Below, piece by piece: positions 8,045 to 16,836 of a DNA stretch of 64,000 nt. Origin of the DNA: an uncultured Eggerthella sp. GTDB taxonomy: Bacteria > Actinomycetota > Coriobacteriia > Coriobacteriales > Eggerthellaceae. Location: positions 1 through 64,000 of the forward strand of contig UPYK01000004.1 in NCBI GenBank assembly GCA_900538545.1, in the 5' to 3' direction. The notes beneath the pieces were generated by a model. It ran no database searches and was not told the origin of the DNA. It saw only the letters and a list, made by a program, of their open reading frames with translations. The position numbers and the translations under genes are program-made. How positions within the stretch are numbered: position 1 is the stretch's first letter; the number at the start of each line of letters is the position of its first letter.

Positions 8045-9430
8045 TTACCCGCCCAGCCAGCTTGAAATGAGCGGTGCCCAGCCGGATACTAGCACCACGA
8101 TAATGAGCACGGGAATGCCGAACTTCACCCAGTAATAGAGCGTTTTGGGGAAGTGCATGCCGTCACCCGTGTTCACTTCCTGCAAAAAACTTTTCCATCC
8201 CCAGCCGCGCTTGCTCACGCAGAAGAGCGTGAACACCAGCGAACCGACGATGAGCAGGTTGTTCGATACCACGAAGTCTTCGATGGCTTGGATGTTGCCG
8301 ATACCGGGGAGCTCGGCACCCGACCACACGTTGAAACCAAGCGCGCAGGGCAACGAGAGTAGCGGGATAAGGATCGCATTGATCGTTACCGCTTTGTTGC
8401 GGCTGAACTTCCACTGGTCCATCCAGAAACTCATGATGGCTTCGAAGACCGCGATGAGCGTCGAGATAGCCGCAAAGCTCATGAACACGAAGAAGAGTGT
8501 GGCGAATAGGCCACCCATCCACATCTGCGAGAAGACCGCTGGAAGCGTAACGAATACCAGGCCAGGGCCCGAATCAGGCGCAACGCCGAATGCGAAACAG
8601 GCCGGGAAGATGATGAAGCCCGTCGCCAGCGCAACGAAGGTATCGAGCCCCGCGATGCGCACCGCTTCGCCAGGGAGCGCGTGCTTCTTGTTGATGTAGC
8701 TGCCGAAGATCTCCATCGATCCAAGGCCGATGGAAAGCGTGAAGAATGCCTGACCGAGCGCCGCGAACACCGCATCCGAAAATGCGCCAGGACTTGCGAA
8801 GATCTTCGAGAAATCGGGGTTGAGGTAGAACGCAATGCCCGCGCCTGCACCTTCCAAAGTGACCGAGCGGATCACGAGCACCGCAATAAGGGCGAGCAAG
8901 CACACCATCAGCACTTTCGTGACGCGCTCCACCCCCTTCTGCAGGCCGAGATGGCACACAAAAAGCGCTATTGCGCAGGCAAGGAACATCCAGAACACGA
9001 GTTCAACGGGGTTGGCGAGCATGGTGCTGAAGAGCGTGTTCGTGCCCGCCGCATCCATGGTTGCTAGGTTGGCCGTTGCCATCTTCGGAATGTAGGAGAG
9101 CATCCAGCCCGCTACGGTGGTGTAGAACATCATGAGCAGGTATTGGCCGGCCAGCGCCACCCATTTGAAGTAGTGCCACTTCGTTTTTGGCGGCTCAAGA
9201 CGATCGAATGCTTGCGCGACCGATCTTTGGCTTGCGCGACCGACCGCGAGCTCCATGACCAGGATCGGGATGCCAAGGATCCCGAGAAAGACCAGGTAGA
9301 GCAAAACGAACGCCGCACCGCCGTATTCGCCCACCACATAGGGAAAACGCCACACGTTGCCCAGCCCGATCGCGCAACCTGCGCTGATCAGGATAAACCC
9401 TAGCCGTGATTTAAAATGCTCGCGTGGCAT
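8045..9430 (-). CDS. Neurotransmitter:sodium symporter (SNF) family transporter
   Basis: 461 residues, about 12 hydrophobic segments. The first helix holds the Na+/substrate unwinding motif SAGCAIGLGNVWRFPY, followed by GGAAFVLLYL and the conserved VMELAVGR; TM6 region GQAFFTLSIGLGSMEIFGSY is also typical. The family moves amino acids or related amines with Na+. Substrate is not predictable. It stands alone with a terminator at 7963-8004; the ribosome site (GAAAGGAACG) is further from ATG9430 than usual. A related but distinct copy lies at 62349-63731. Confidence 0.95.
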   Translation of the reverse strand: MPREHFKSRLGFILISAGCAIGLGNVWRFPYVVGEYGGAAFVLLYLVFLGILGIPILVMELAVGRASQRSVAQAFDRLEPPKTKWHYFKWVALAGQYLLMMFYTTVAGWMLSYIPKMATANLATMDAAGTNTLFSTMLANPVELVFWMFLACAIALFVCHLGLQKGVERVTKVLMVCLLALIAVLVIRSVTLEGAGAGIAFYLNPDFSKIFASPGAFSDAVFAALGQAFFTLSIGLGSMEIFGSYINKKHALPGEAVRIAGLDTFVALATGFIIFPACFAFGVAPDSGPGLVFVTLPAVFSQMWMGGLFATLFFVFMSFAAISTLIAVFEAIMSFWMDQWKFSRNKAVTINAILIPLLSLPCALGFNVWSGAELPGIGNIQAIEDFVVSNNLLIVGSLVFTLFCVSKRGWGWKSFLQEVNTGDGMHFPKTLYYWVKFGIPVLIIVVLVSGWAPLISSWLGG

Positions 9431-9585
9431 CTAGTTCGCCCGTCGTTCCTTTCGGCGATTATTTTGCTTTGCTTCTTTGTTGCTTTCAGTCGACCACGTT
9501 CATTTTCGATAGCGGTCGACAACTCTTTCATGGTAGGCGAAAACAACCTGCAGCTCGGGCGCGCGAACCATTCGATACCTGATAG

Positions 9586-9614
9586 TTGTTTTTTTGCCCG
9601 TTTGTCGGTATACT
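9586..9614 (+). promoter_or_regulatory. Probable sigma70-type promoter for tRNA-Thr
   Basis: TTGTTT (9586-9591), 17-bp spacer, TATACT (9609-9614). It points to the tRNA 57 bp downstream; the gap 9431-9671 holds no convincing gene. Confidence 0.5.
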
Positions 9615-9671
9615 TCGTTACTGCTCGTGGTTGCGTGCGCGGCCTTGTCCGCAGGCGCTTCACCAGCACAA

Positions 9672-9747
9672 GCCAACGTGGCTCAGGTGGTAGAGCAACG
9701 CACTCGTAATGCGTAGGTCGCCGGTTCGAGTCCGGCCGTTGGCTCCA
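9672..9747 (+). tRNA. tRNA-Thr (anticodon CGT)
   Basis: Full cloverleaf: acceptor GCCAACG (9672-9678) pairs with CGTTGGC (9737-9743); D-arm GCTCAGGTGGTAGAGC; anticodon stem ACGCA/TGCGT around loop CTCGTAA, giving anticodon CGT that reads ACG (Thr); T-arm GCCGGTTCGAGTCCGGC. CCA is encoded (9745-9747). A terminator follows at 9758. Confidence 0.97.
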
Positions 9748-9757
9748 TTAAAAGAGC

Positions 9758-9797
9758 AGGTCAAACCCCATTTTTATGAGGTTTGACCTTTTCTTAT
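9758..9797 (+). terminator. Rho-independent terminator after tRNA-Thr
   Basis: AGGTCAAACC (9758-9767) pairs with GGTTTGACCT (9780-9789) and is followed by a T-rich run (TTTTCTTATTTT). Confidence 0.85.
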
Positions 9798-9907
9798 TTT
9801 TATGGACAAAAACCAAAAATAGGTATAAATCGGTATAGGTTTCTTGCACGTTCTTGCACGCCAATTTTGGCTATTTCATCGTTCGCTCTCGATTCACGCA
9901 TTGAAAG

Positions 9908-10918
9908 CTACCGATCGATGCGAACGCTCAGTTCTGAATAGATGATCTCGTCGGTATTGCCCGTATAGAGGGAAAGCTCGCGCTCGAAGACATCGCTCGT
10001 TGGCGTGAAGCCCTCGCGTTCGAGCACGCGACGCATCTTCTCGTAGATGCCGAAGAGCTCCATGGCGGGCTCCAGTTCGTCTTTGACCTCGGCGAAGTTC
10101 ATGGTTCGCAAGTACTTGAAGTAGGTCCCCGCAGGCTTTTCCACCAGCCCTTTGCGCCGCTTATGCGGTCGCACGCGCGTACACAGATGAAAGTCCTTCC
10201 AAGGCTCCCCCTGTAGAAATGCTTCACGACCAACGCGATAATTGCCCTGCAGTTCGCTCACATCGCCTTGCTTCTGGCCGAGCCGCCACACATCGAGAAT
10301 ATGGCGAACAACGCGCTCAGCCTGTTCATCTACCTGCACGCCATCTTGAGCAGAATAGACCGTGCGTTTCGGCTTGCGATCAGATGCGTGAGCGCTTTCA
10401 TCCTGAAGGGACGACATGGCCTTTTCCGTAGGCAAAGCGAGCTGCTCATCGATGAGAGCTGGCAAATTCGCCTCAGTAATCGAAACGAACGCATCGGATA
10501 TATTGCTATCGAGGAAGTATTCTACCTCGCACGTCTCGAGCTTGAATTCGGCGGGATCATGACGCCAATCGTTGCGCGCCCGCATCCGTGCCAACGTATT
10601 CTCAAGAAGCGACTTTTGCATCAGGAGCGTTCGGCGCTGCTCGACGATGGCACTGATCCGATCCTCCATCACGTTCTCCAGTGCTTCGGAGTCGGGTTCA
10701 CTCAAATAGCCCTTGATCTCTTGCAAGCTGCACCCCGCTTGTTGCAACGAAGAAATGAGCAGGTAATCGCTGATCTGTAGCGGCGAATAGAGCTGGTAGC
10801 CGTTCTCCGCCTTTGCAACTGGCATCAAAAGCCCGATATCCTTGTAATGGCGCAACGTTTCTTTCGTAGTGCCGCAAAGGTGAGCGAATTCACCCGCTTT
10901 GAGCAGATCATCAGGCAT
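9908..10918 (-). CDS. MerR-family transcriptional regulator with long effector domain
   Basis: 336 residues from ATG10918 (CAAGGAGACTGTT upstream). Residues ~6-75 are a MerR winged helix (AGEFAHLCGTTKETLRHYKDIGLLMP, then ENGYQLYSPLQISDYLLISSLQQAGCSLQEIKGYL), followed by a coiled-coil dimerisation helix (~85-115). The remaining ~220 residues resemble a GyrI/BmrR-like effector region but include a low-similarity insert, so the ligand is unknown. It diverges from the MFS gene at 11149, whose promoter has the 19-bp spacer and dyad typical for MerR activation; it is therefore the likely regulator of that exporter (inference). Confidence 0.9.
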   Translation of the reverse strand: MPDDLLKAGEFAHLCGTTKETLRHYKDIGLLMPVAKAENGYQLYSPLQISDYLLISSLQQAGCSLQEIKGYLSEPDSEALENVMEDRISAIVEQRRTLLMQKSLLENTLARMRARNDWRHDPAEFKLETCEVEYFLDSNISDAFVSITEANLPALIDEQLALPTEKAMSSLQDESAHASDRKPKRTVYSAQDGVQVDEQAERVVRHILDVWRLGQKQGDVSELQGNYRVGREAFLQGEPWKDFHLCTRVRPHKRRKGLVEKPAGTYFKYLRTMNFAEVKDELEPAMELFGIYEKMRRVLEREGFTPTSDVFERELSLYTGNTDEIIYSELSVRIDR

Positions 10919-11075
10919 AACAGTCTCCTTGTTCATAGGCGCTTCGCTCGCAGGCAAGATAGACGCGGGCCCAAATGCGTCCAGGTTCAGTCCCGCGGGC
11001 GCCTTTCAACACGTTCAGGTTTAGTCCCTTGCGTATCTTTCAACCTTTGCTCGAAGTCTTTTTCGCAACGGACGC

Positions 11076-11106
11076 TTGACCGTGTGGTTACCCCACAGTT
11101 TACCAT
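11076..11106 (+). promoter_or_regulatory. MerR-type promoter/operator in front of the MFS exporter
   Basis: TTGACC (-35, 11076-11081) and TACCAT (-10, 11101-11106) are 19 bp apart, the overlong spacing that MerR proteins correct by DNA distortion. The spacer carries the dyad TGTGG-TTACC-CCACA. It lies in the gap between the divergent merR and MFS genes. Confidence 0.7.
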
Positions 11107-11148
11107 GAAGTCGTAAGCATGACCGATTCGCAAATCAGGAGAACCGCC

Positions 11149-12522
11149 ATGAGCGACAAACTAACGCAACCCAACGAGCAGACCGCGGATTCCACGGCCG
11201 AGCCATCCGCTGTTCCAACCGTTGAAGCCTCAGCCGCATGCGCCGAAGTCAACGCAAACGGTCACCTGCTGCCGCACAACTGGAAAGGCACCATCGCGCT
11301 TATCTGGTCGGGTCAAGCCGCCTCCATCCTTGCGACTTGTGCAGCCACCTTCGCCGCGCTCTGGTACATCACCACTACCGAAAACTCGGCACTCCTGCTT
11401 GCCGCGGCAGGCGTGGCAGCGCTCCTTCCCACCGCCCTACTCTCCCCTTTCGGCGGCGTTATTGCCGACCGGTTCAACCGCAAATACGTCATGATCGCCG
11501 CTGATGGCATTGCGGGCGCCTTCTCACTCGTGCTCGCCCTGCTCATGTTGGCTGGCATGCTGTCTACCTGGCTGTTGTTGCTTCTGCTCACGGTGCGCTC
11601 AGCCGCTCAAGCGTTCCACGGAACCTCGCTGATGGCGCTCATGCCCGAGCTAGTTCCCGAACGCGACATGGTGCGCATCAACACGCTCGACCAGAGCCTA
11701 ACGAGCGCTTCGGCTATCGTGGGACCCGTGCTTGGCATCGCGCTCTATACGATGCTCGGGTTCGTTGCGGTGCTTGTGATGGATGCGATCTGCGCTGCGT
11801 TGGCTTGCGTGTGCCTCGCTTTTGCCAAGCTCCCCTATGCGCAGGGGCATGGCGTTTCTTCAGGAAGCGTTGCGAAGGACCTTGCGCATGGACTCTCGAT
11901 CTTGAGGGGCGAGCCAGGCATCAAGCCTCTTCTGCTACTGGTAGTCGTTGCGATGCTGCTCTTCTTGCCCCTTGGGACGCTCTCCCCGCTCATGACCTAC
12001 AACTGGTTCGGCGGCGATGGCTACGCTGCCTCGGGCGTTGAAGCCGCAGCGGGCATCGGACTTCTTATCGGATCGATCTTCATGCTGGTGTGGGGTGGTG
12101 GCAAACGGCTCGTGCCTGTTCTGGTTGTTGCGGGCGCAGCCATAGGAGCAGGCTGCATTGCGGCAGGTCTTCTGCCACAGTCGGGTTTCTTCGCCTTCGT
12201 GGGCATCATCGCGCTCATCTTCGCGGCCACGGCGGTCTTCAACGCGCCCATCCTGCCGCTCATGCAGAAGCGCATTCCGCAGGAGTCGTTTGGGCGCGCC
12301 ATGGGCATCTTCGGATCTTTGACGGCTCTCGCGTCGCCTGTTGGGCTGTTCGTCGCGGGCCCTGCAGCTGACGCACTTGGTGTGAACTGCTGGTTCGTGG
12401 TATGCGGGGCGCTGCTCTGCATTGCGATGGGGCTTTCGCTGCTTTCACGCTCTTTGCGTGCGCTCGATGACCAGGATGTGAATGATCCAGCGAACGCCCA
12501 GGAGCCTGAAACTTGTGAGTGA
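11149..12522 (+). CDS. Major facilitator superfamily transporter (drug-efflux-like)
   Basis: 457 residues from ATG11149 (CAGGAGAACCGCC); an upstream in-frame ATG at 11119 lacks a ribosome site. A ~40-residue hydrophilic N-terminus precedes 12 membrane segments. The TM2-3 loop GGVIADRFNRKYVMI is the MFS motif A, and RSAAQAFHGTSLMALMPELVPERDM is the variant seen in the enterobactin-exporter/MFS_3 group. Probably exports a toxic small molecule or drug. Divergent from and probably controlled by the MerR regulator at 9908. Confidence 0.93.
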   Translation: MSDKLTQPNEQTADSTAEPSAVPTVEASAACAEVNANGHLLPHNWKGTIALIWSGQAASILATCAATFAALWYITTTENSALLLAAAGVAALLPTALLSPFGGVIADRFNRKYVMIAADGIAGAFSLVLALLMLAGMLSTWLLLLLLTVRSAAQAFHGTSLMALMPELVPERDMVRINTLDQSLTSASAIVGPVLGIALYTMLGFVAVLVMDAICAALACVCLAFAKLPYAQGHGVSSGSVAKDLAHGLSILRGEPGIKPLLLLVVVAMLLFLPLGTLSPLMTYNWFGGDGYAASGVEAAAGIGLLIGSIFMLVWGGGKRLVPVLVVAGAAIGAGCIAAGLLPQSGFFAFVGIIALIFAATAVFNAPILPLMQKRIPQESFGRAMGIFGSLTALASPVGLFVAGPAADALGVNCWFVVCGALLCIAMGLSLLSRSLRALDDQDVNDPANAQEPETCE

Positions 12523-12743
12523 TCCGGGTATCCCGGGCATCTCGGCATCTCGAGAATCTTGAGCGATTCGCGCTTTTGGGCGGTTCGAACGATTCAGGCG
12601 ATTCGATCGCACTCGACCCGCCAGCGCTTTTGGTGCAGTTTGCCCCGTTAGCGGCATCGCAATCTTACTGCTGCCTTACAAACGTGAAGATTTAACGCGA
12701 ATGCCTAGCGCGTTCGTTCTTTACAGTAGGATTGAACCTACAA

Positions 12744-14672
12744 ATGCGCAATTTCATCTACGACATACAGCTCGGTTTCCTGGCATTTCCGCTGGTAGCG
12801 CTCTTGCTTGCGCTCCCCTATGCGCTTTACCAGTATCGCCGCTTCGGTGCCATTTCCATCTGGAAGACCTTCGTGGTGTTCACGTTCATCCTGTACTGCA
12901 TGTGCGCCGTTTCGCTGATCGTGTTTCCGTTGCCGAAGGACCCCTCCCAAATCGTCGAGATCGCGCAAACGCCCCAGCTTCATCCGTTCCACTTCGTTGA
13001 GCAGATTCGCGAAACGACCGATTTCTCATGGGCTGATCGCAGCACCTGGGGGCCAACACTCAAGGCTCGTGCCGCCTATGAAGCGTATTTCAACGTGCTT
13101 TTGACCGTGCCGCTTGGTGCTTATCTTTGTTACCTCTTCCGCTGCAGCTGGTGGATGGCACTTTTGATCGGCATGGCCACCACACTCTTGTTCGAGACTT
13201 CCCAGTTGACAGGCCTCTTTGGCATCTACGATCACCCCTACCGCCTCTTCGACGTGGACGACCTGATCCTCAACACCACGGGCACGATGCTGGGATTCTG
13301 GCTTATGATCCCTCTTACCTGGGCGTTGCCGAGCATGGACGAGGTGAACGAGCAAGCCCGCGAACGCGGCAGCAGTCGCGTCTCGCTTACGCGGCGCGTT
13401 TTGGCAGCAGTGGTCGACCTGACCGTACTGGCCGTGCTCTTCGTGCTTGCGTGGATCATGTTCAGCCCCACCGATGCACAGATCGCGAAGGCACTTGCCG
13501 TGGATCCTTCGCGCGCAGGTGCGAAAACGCTCGCCTTCCGCTTCATTGGCGGCTTGTTCGCCGACCCGATGAGCGCGCTCTTGCTCGCGCTTGTGATTGG
13601 CGCGGTGCTCTTCGCGGTGATCCCGATGGCTTCCAAGGGGCGCACGATCGGAAAAGCGCTGGTGGGGATTCGCATCGTGAAAGCCGATGGGGGCGATGCT
13701 CCCGCCTGGGGCTACTGGGTGCGCTACCTTGCTTCGGCGTTCTTCCTGCTGATTCCTGTTGCTTTGGTGCTCCTTGCCCCCGAAGAGATCGAGGGCGTGA
13801 GCAGCAACACGCTCTTCCAGATCGTTGGCCTGGTCGTGGTGATATGGGCGCTCACCATCGTTGCGCGCGTGATCGGGTCATTCAGCGGATATCCGTATGT
13901 GTCCTTGAGCGAGGTCGTTTCAGGAACGCGCCTTGCGCCCGTGAAACTGCAGGGAGCGGAGAGCGGAGGCCAGAAAGGTGCTGGTCGGAATGCGAGTGGG
14001 CAGTCTGGCCGAGACAGCGCTGCATCCCAAGATAAGCGATCGAACGATTGGCAGGATGGCCAGGCAGGAAACCTCGAGGACGAAGACCCACTGGCTGAAC
14101 GCGTGCGCCAAGCGCGCGAGGCTTATGCGCAGGCGGGCATCTCGAGTTATGCCGCGGAAGCCCAAACGCGTGCGATCGACCCACGCCAAGCTGCTCCTGG
14201 CGCGCACGACGCAGCGGCGCGACCAGCGCAGACAAACCAAGCTTCCGACCAGACGATTTCCGACAAGCAAGCAGCTCTCGATAGTCTGCTGAGTGTGAAC
14301 TACGACGAGCAGCACCCTGTCGCAGGAGCTTCAGCGAACAATGCTCCCACCCGAGCTATACCCCAAAATCTTGGAGCTCAGCCGTCTGGCGCACCGGGCA
14401 ATCTACCCACACGTCAGATACAGGCAGCTGATAATTTACCGACACAGAGCATTTCGGGCAAGGCACCCGAAACGGCACCCACCCAACAATTAGGCGCTCA
14501 TGGAGCATTGCCTACGCAGCAGATGGATGGCGCCTGTGTACATGATGAGGCAACGAACATTCAGCCTCCGGCAAACCCAACCCAACGCATTTCCGACCCG
14601 AGCGTTCGGCGAAGAATCCGCCGCGATTCTCGCCCCGATGCCGGCGGAACCCAGGTATTCAAAAAACAGTAG
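12744..14672 (+). CDS. VanZ-RDD membrane protein with TxxI-repeat tail
   Basis: 642 residues from ATG12744 (a TTG at 12732 is possible but sits on the AGGA ribosome site). Residues ~1-205 are a VanZ-like domain (FETSQLTGLFGIYDHPYRLFDVDDLILNTTG with its acidic loop). Residues ~220-400 are an RDD domain (RVLAAVVDLTVLAVLF, KGRTIGKALVGIRIV). The last ~240 residues are hydrophilic and low complexity. This tail holds eight T-[RQ]-x-[ILMF] motifs: TRAI twice, TRQI, TQSI, TQQL, TQQM, TQRI and a terminal TQVF. T-x-x-I/L is the core that FHA domains bind when the Thr is phosphorylated, so the tail may be a kinase substrate array (inference). VanZ proteins are tied to glycopeptide tolerance; RDD function is unclear. 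Confidence 0.85.
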   Translation: MRNFIYDIQLGFLAFPLVALLLALPYALYQYRRFGAISIWKTFVVFTFILYCMCAVSLIVFPLPKDPSQIVEIAQTPQLHPFHFVEQIRETTDFSWADRSTWGPTLKARAAYEAYFNVLLTVPLGAYLCYLFRCSWWMALLIGMATTLLFETSQLTGLFGIYDHPYRLFDVDDLILNTTGTMLGFWLMIPLTWALPSMDEVNEQARERGSSRVSLTRRVLAAVVDLTVLAVLFVLAWIMFSPTDAQIAKALAVDPSRAGAKTLAFRFIGGLFADPMSALLLALVIGAVLFAVIPMASKGRTIGKALVGIRIVKADGGDAPAWGYWVRYLASAFFLLIPVALVLLAPEEIEGVSSNTLFQIVGLVVVIWALTIVARVIGSFSGYPYVSLSEVVSGTRLAPVKLQGAESGGQKGAGRNASGQSGRDSAASQDKRSNDWQDGQAGNLEDEDPLAERVRQAREAYAQAGISSYAAEAQTRAIDPRQAAPGAHDAAARPAQTNQASDQTISDKQAALDSLLSVNYDEQHPVAGASANNAPTRAIPQNLGAQPSGAPGNLPTRQIQAADNLPTQSISGKAPETAPTQQLGAHGALPTQQMDGACVHDEATNIQPPANPTQRISDPSVRRRIRRDSRPDAGGTQVFKKQ

Positions 14673-14692
14673 CTATCTCTTCGATACATCCA

Positions 14693-14710
14693 TGCAGAAC
14701 AAGTTCTGCA
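14693..14710. other. Short perfect inverted repeat after the VanZ-RDD gene
   Basis: TGCAGAAC and GTTCTGCA flank AA (14693-14710). It could form a weak terminator hairpin for the upstream gene; the run that follows is only AATTTCC. The GAAC/GTTC half sites are 2 bp apart, not the 4 bp needed for a LexA box. Confidence 0.4.
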
Positions 14711-14918
14711 ATTTCCATATTTTGTCAAAAGTCCAATTAGAGCTCTAAATTGAATCACTATTTAACTTTTTTGCGATTTCTTCCAATAAACCCGCCAAAT
14801 ACACGCATTTATTTCACGATCCTCTTTTATCTATTCTTTCAATTTGGCAATTAGAATGAAGTACCAACCGACACCTTCTTGTCTTTCAGCTACGATAGCA
14901 ATGTCGAAAGGAGCTGCC

Positions 14919-15356
14919 ATGTCAGTTAAAGTGCCTTTATCGGTTGGCGATAAGCAAACGTTCACCAAGACCATCGCTGAATCTGATGTCTATCAATTTG
15001 CTGGGATCACGGGCGATTTCAGCCCATTTCATGTGAACGAAGAATACATGAAGGGCACGCAATATGGCTCGCGCATCGCTCATGGCGTGCTGACCTTCGC
15101 CCTTTCAAGCACCGCATCGACGCTCATCCATCAGCCCTATGACGATGAATGCCCCGTTGCCTCTTATGGCTATGATCACGTGCGCTTTACGGGTCCTGTC
15201 TATTTTGGCGACACCATCACTTGCAATTATGAGGTTATCTCCGTGGATGAAGAAACGGGCAAGACCGTCGCAAAAGTCGAGATCGTAAACCAGAACGGCG
15301 ACACCGTCTGCGTCGCCGAACATATCCTCAAGTTCTTGGAGTTTGCAAGTGAATAA
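14919..15356 (+). CDS. MaoC-like (R)-specific enoyl-CoA hydratase
   Basis: 145 residues from ATG14919 (GAAAGGAGCTGCC). A single hot-dog domain with the hydratase-2 motif: ESDVYQFAGITGDFSPFHVNEEY contains the catalytic Asp and His (D-x4-H, here DFSPFH) and IAHGVLTF follows. It probably hydrates trans-2-enoyl-CoA to the (R)-3-hydroxyacyl-CoA or acts on a related thioester; the acyl chain is not predictable. Stands alone; a terminator at 15371 closes it. Confidence 0.93.
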   Translation: MSVKVPLSVGDKQTFTKTIAESDVYQFAGITGDFSPFHVNEEYMKGTQYGSRIAHGVLTFALSSTASTLIHQPYDDECPVASYGYDHVRFTGPVYFGDTITCNYEVISVDEETGKTVAKVEIVNQNGDTVCVAEHILKFLEFASE

Positions 15357-15370
15357 CCAGTCTCGCAATC

Positions 15371-15402
15371 AAAAGCGGCCCTGAATGCTCAGAGCCGCTT
15401 TT
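15371..15402 (+). terminator. Rho-independent terminator after the MaoC-like gene
   Basis: AAAAGCGGC (15371-15379) pairs with GCCGCTTTT (15394-15402) and continues into TTTTTGATTTTG. It also faces the convergent wall-repeat gene. Confidence 0.85.
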
Positions 15403-15467
15403 TGATTTTGTTATAAGAGCCGAAATAGGCACATTGGTACAATTTCAAAGACCGAATAATCTAATTC

Positions 15468-16391
15468 TTAAGAGCAAAGATGACAGGGTCTTAATCCAAT
15501 CGCTTGTGCATTTGCCACCGTGGTATAGTTCTTGTTCTTGATTCTCTTCGCTGCAGAGCAGTTGCTATTAATGTGATAAACATTGCTATTGGAAGAATAA
15601 ACAACCTTACCACTTTGTACCGCACTTGAACTGCTGCTTGAAGAGCTCTTCTTACCATAATTAGGAATCCAGGCACCGTTGCTGCCAACATAATATTTCT
15701 TGCCATCGACCCAGGAATTCGTAGCCATTGCACCGCTAGCGCCGACCCAATACTTCCCATCGATCCACTTGTTCGCCTGCATAGCGCCCGAACCTGCCAA
15801 GTAATACCACTTACCGGAAGCTTTTTGCCAACCAGTAGCCATTGCGCCGGAACCCTTGAGGTAATACCAGGCACCACCTTGTTTGAGCCAGCCAGTCTTC
15901 ATCGCACCACTAGAATTAAGGAAGTACCACGTGCCGTTGATGTTCTGCCAGCCTGTTTTCATAGCACCGGACTGATCAAGGTAGTACCACTTGCCCGAAA
16001 CTTTTTGCCAGCCAGTAGTCATGACGCCTGATTTAGCAAAGTAATGCCAGGTATTTCCGGTCTTTGCCCAACCAGTGAGCATCCAGCCAGATTTATCGAA
16101 GCAGTACGTTTTACCGTCGATGTTCATCGTGGTGTTAGAAGGATAGGATCCATCAGCGTTCTTATACCACCAACGATTCCCACTCTTCATCCAGCACGCT
16201 TTTGCTTGCTGACCATCATCGATCGCAGCAGATGAATCTGTACCACTTGCTGGCTCTGCGTATGCCTCTTGTGCACCAGCGAACAACGAACACGAAACTG
16301 CAAGCACGAATGCTACGACCAGCATCACGAGCACATTCTTGCAATTGCCCCGCTGCTCTTGAACAAGCTCATTTCCTAACAGATTTCCCAT
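15468..16391 (-). CDS. Secreted cell-wall-binding-repeat protein with C-terminal Cys/His motif
   Basis: 307 residues from ATG16391; upstream ATGs give a longer leader but lack a ribosome site. A signal peptide (hydrophobic VLVMLVVAFVLAVSCSLFAG, cut after AYA) leads into about nine ~20-residue choline/glucan-binding-type repeats of the pattern GW-x5-G-x-WYYL-x3-GAM. A Ser-rich linker precedes a ~40-residue C-terminal module with VYHINSNCSAAKRI and GLRPCHLC, a Cys/His pattern seen at the ends of many secreted and nuclease-like proteins and likely to bind metal. No catalytic domain is present, so it is probably a wall-associated adhesin or scaffold. The coding DNA at about 15.7-16.15 kb is correspondingly repetitive. 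Confidence 0.9.
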   Translation of the reverse strand: MGNLLGNELVQEQRGNCKNVLVMLVVAFVLAVSCSLFAGAQEAYAEPASGTDSSAAIDDGQQAKACWMKSGNRWWYKNADGSYPSNTTMNIDGKTYCFDKSGWMLTGWAKTGNTWHYFAKSGVMTTGWQKVSGKWYYLDQSGAMKTGWQNINGTWYFLNSSGAMKTGWLKQGGAWYYLKGSGAMATGWQKASGKWYYLAGSGAMQANKWIDGKYWVGASGAMATNSWVDGKKYYVGSNGAWIPNYGKKSSSSSSSSAVQSGKVVYSSNSNVYHINSNCSAAKRIKNKNYTTVANAQAIGLRPCHLCS

Positions 16392-16836
16392 TTGAGCACC
16401 TTTTCCCTTATTAACCCAGATAATCGTAACAGACATGACGCGTTTCAAGAAATAATGCTATCTGTGAGATAGCTAAAGTTGATAGAGCTCAGATTCTCCT
16501 ACCCAGATTTACCATGTTCCTTTAGAGAGACATAGTCTTTACCGATACGCATTTCTTCGTATCAGCTTTGTGAACACAGTCACTTAAACACAGACTTCTT
16601 CTCCATCACCCATTGAACAAAATTCAAGTTCATAATACTAGCGCTAGTCGGAATCAAAATATTGCTGAAACTGTTCGAAATTGTCCTCTCTAATCAACTT
16701 AAGTATCCGCCAGTCTTCTTGGTTTCGTTAAATGCGGTGAGCGACAATCGTGATTTTGACAACTTGTCAGCTAAAGCCCACAAAACTAGTCTCTCTGTCT
16801 GTAACGCATTCTCGAAAACTGGACTAGCATTACGTT
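16392..16836. other. Intergenic, AT-rich, no gene seen
   Basis: About 445 bp between the divergent-side promoter area of the wall-repeat gene and the end of the next gene. I see no credible start with a ribosome site, hairpin with a T run, or similarity to neighbouring genes. It marks the beginning of the AT-rich accessory stretch. Confidence 0.5.

Noticed and set aside
9400..9669. An 89-codon reverse open frame upstream of the NSS transporter
   Set aside because: Basic low-complexity translation, no ribosome site, and it overlaps the tRNA promoter region.
9672..9907. tRNA-Thr as an integration site, with the doubled TTCTTGCACG at 9840-9860
   Set aside because: No integrase, no second copy of the tRNA 3' end and ordinary genes on both sides.
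14693..14710. GAAC-AA-GTTC palindrome as a LexA box
   Set aside because: Half-sites are 2 bp apart; LexA sites need 4 bp. Treated as a hairpin.
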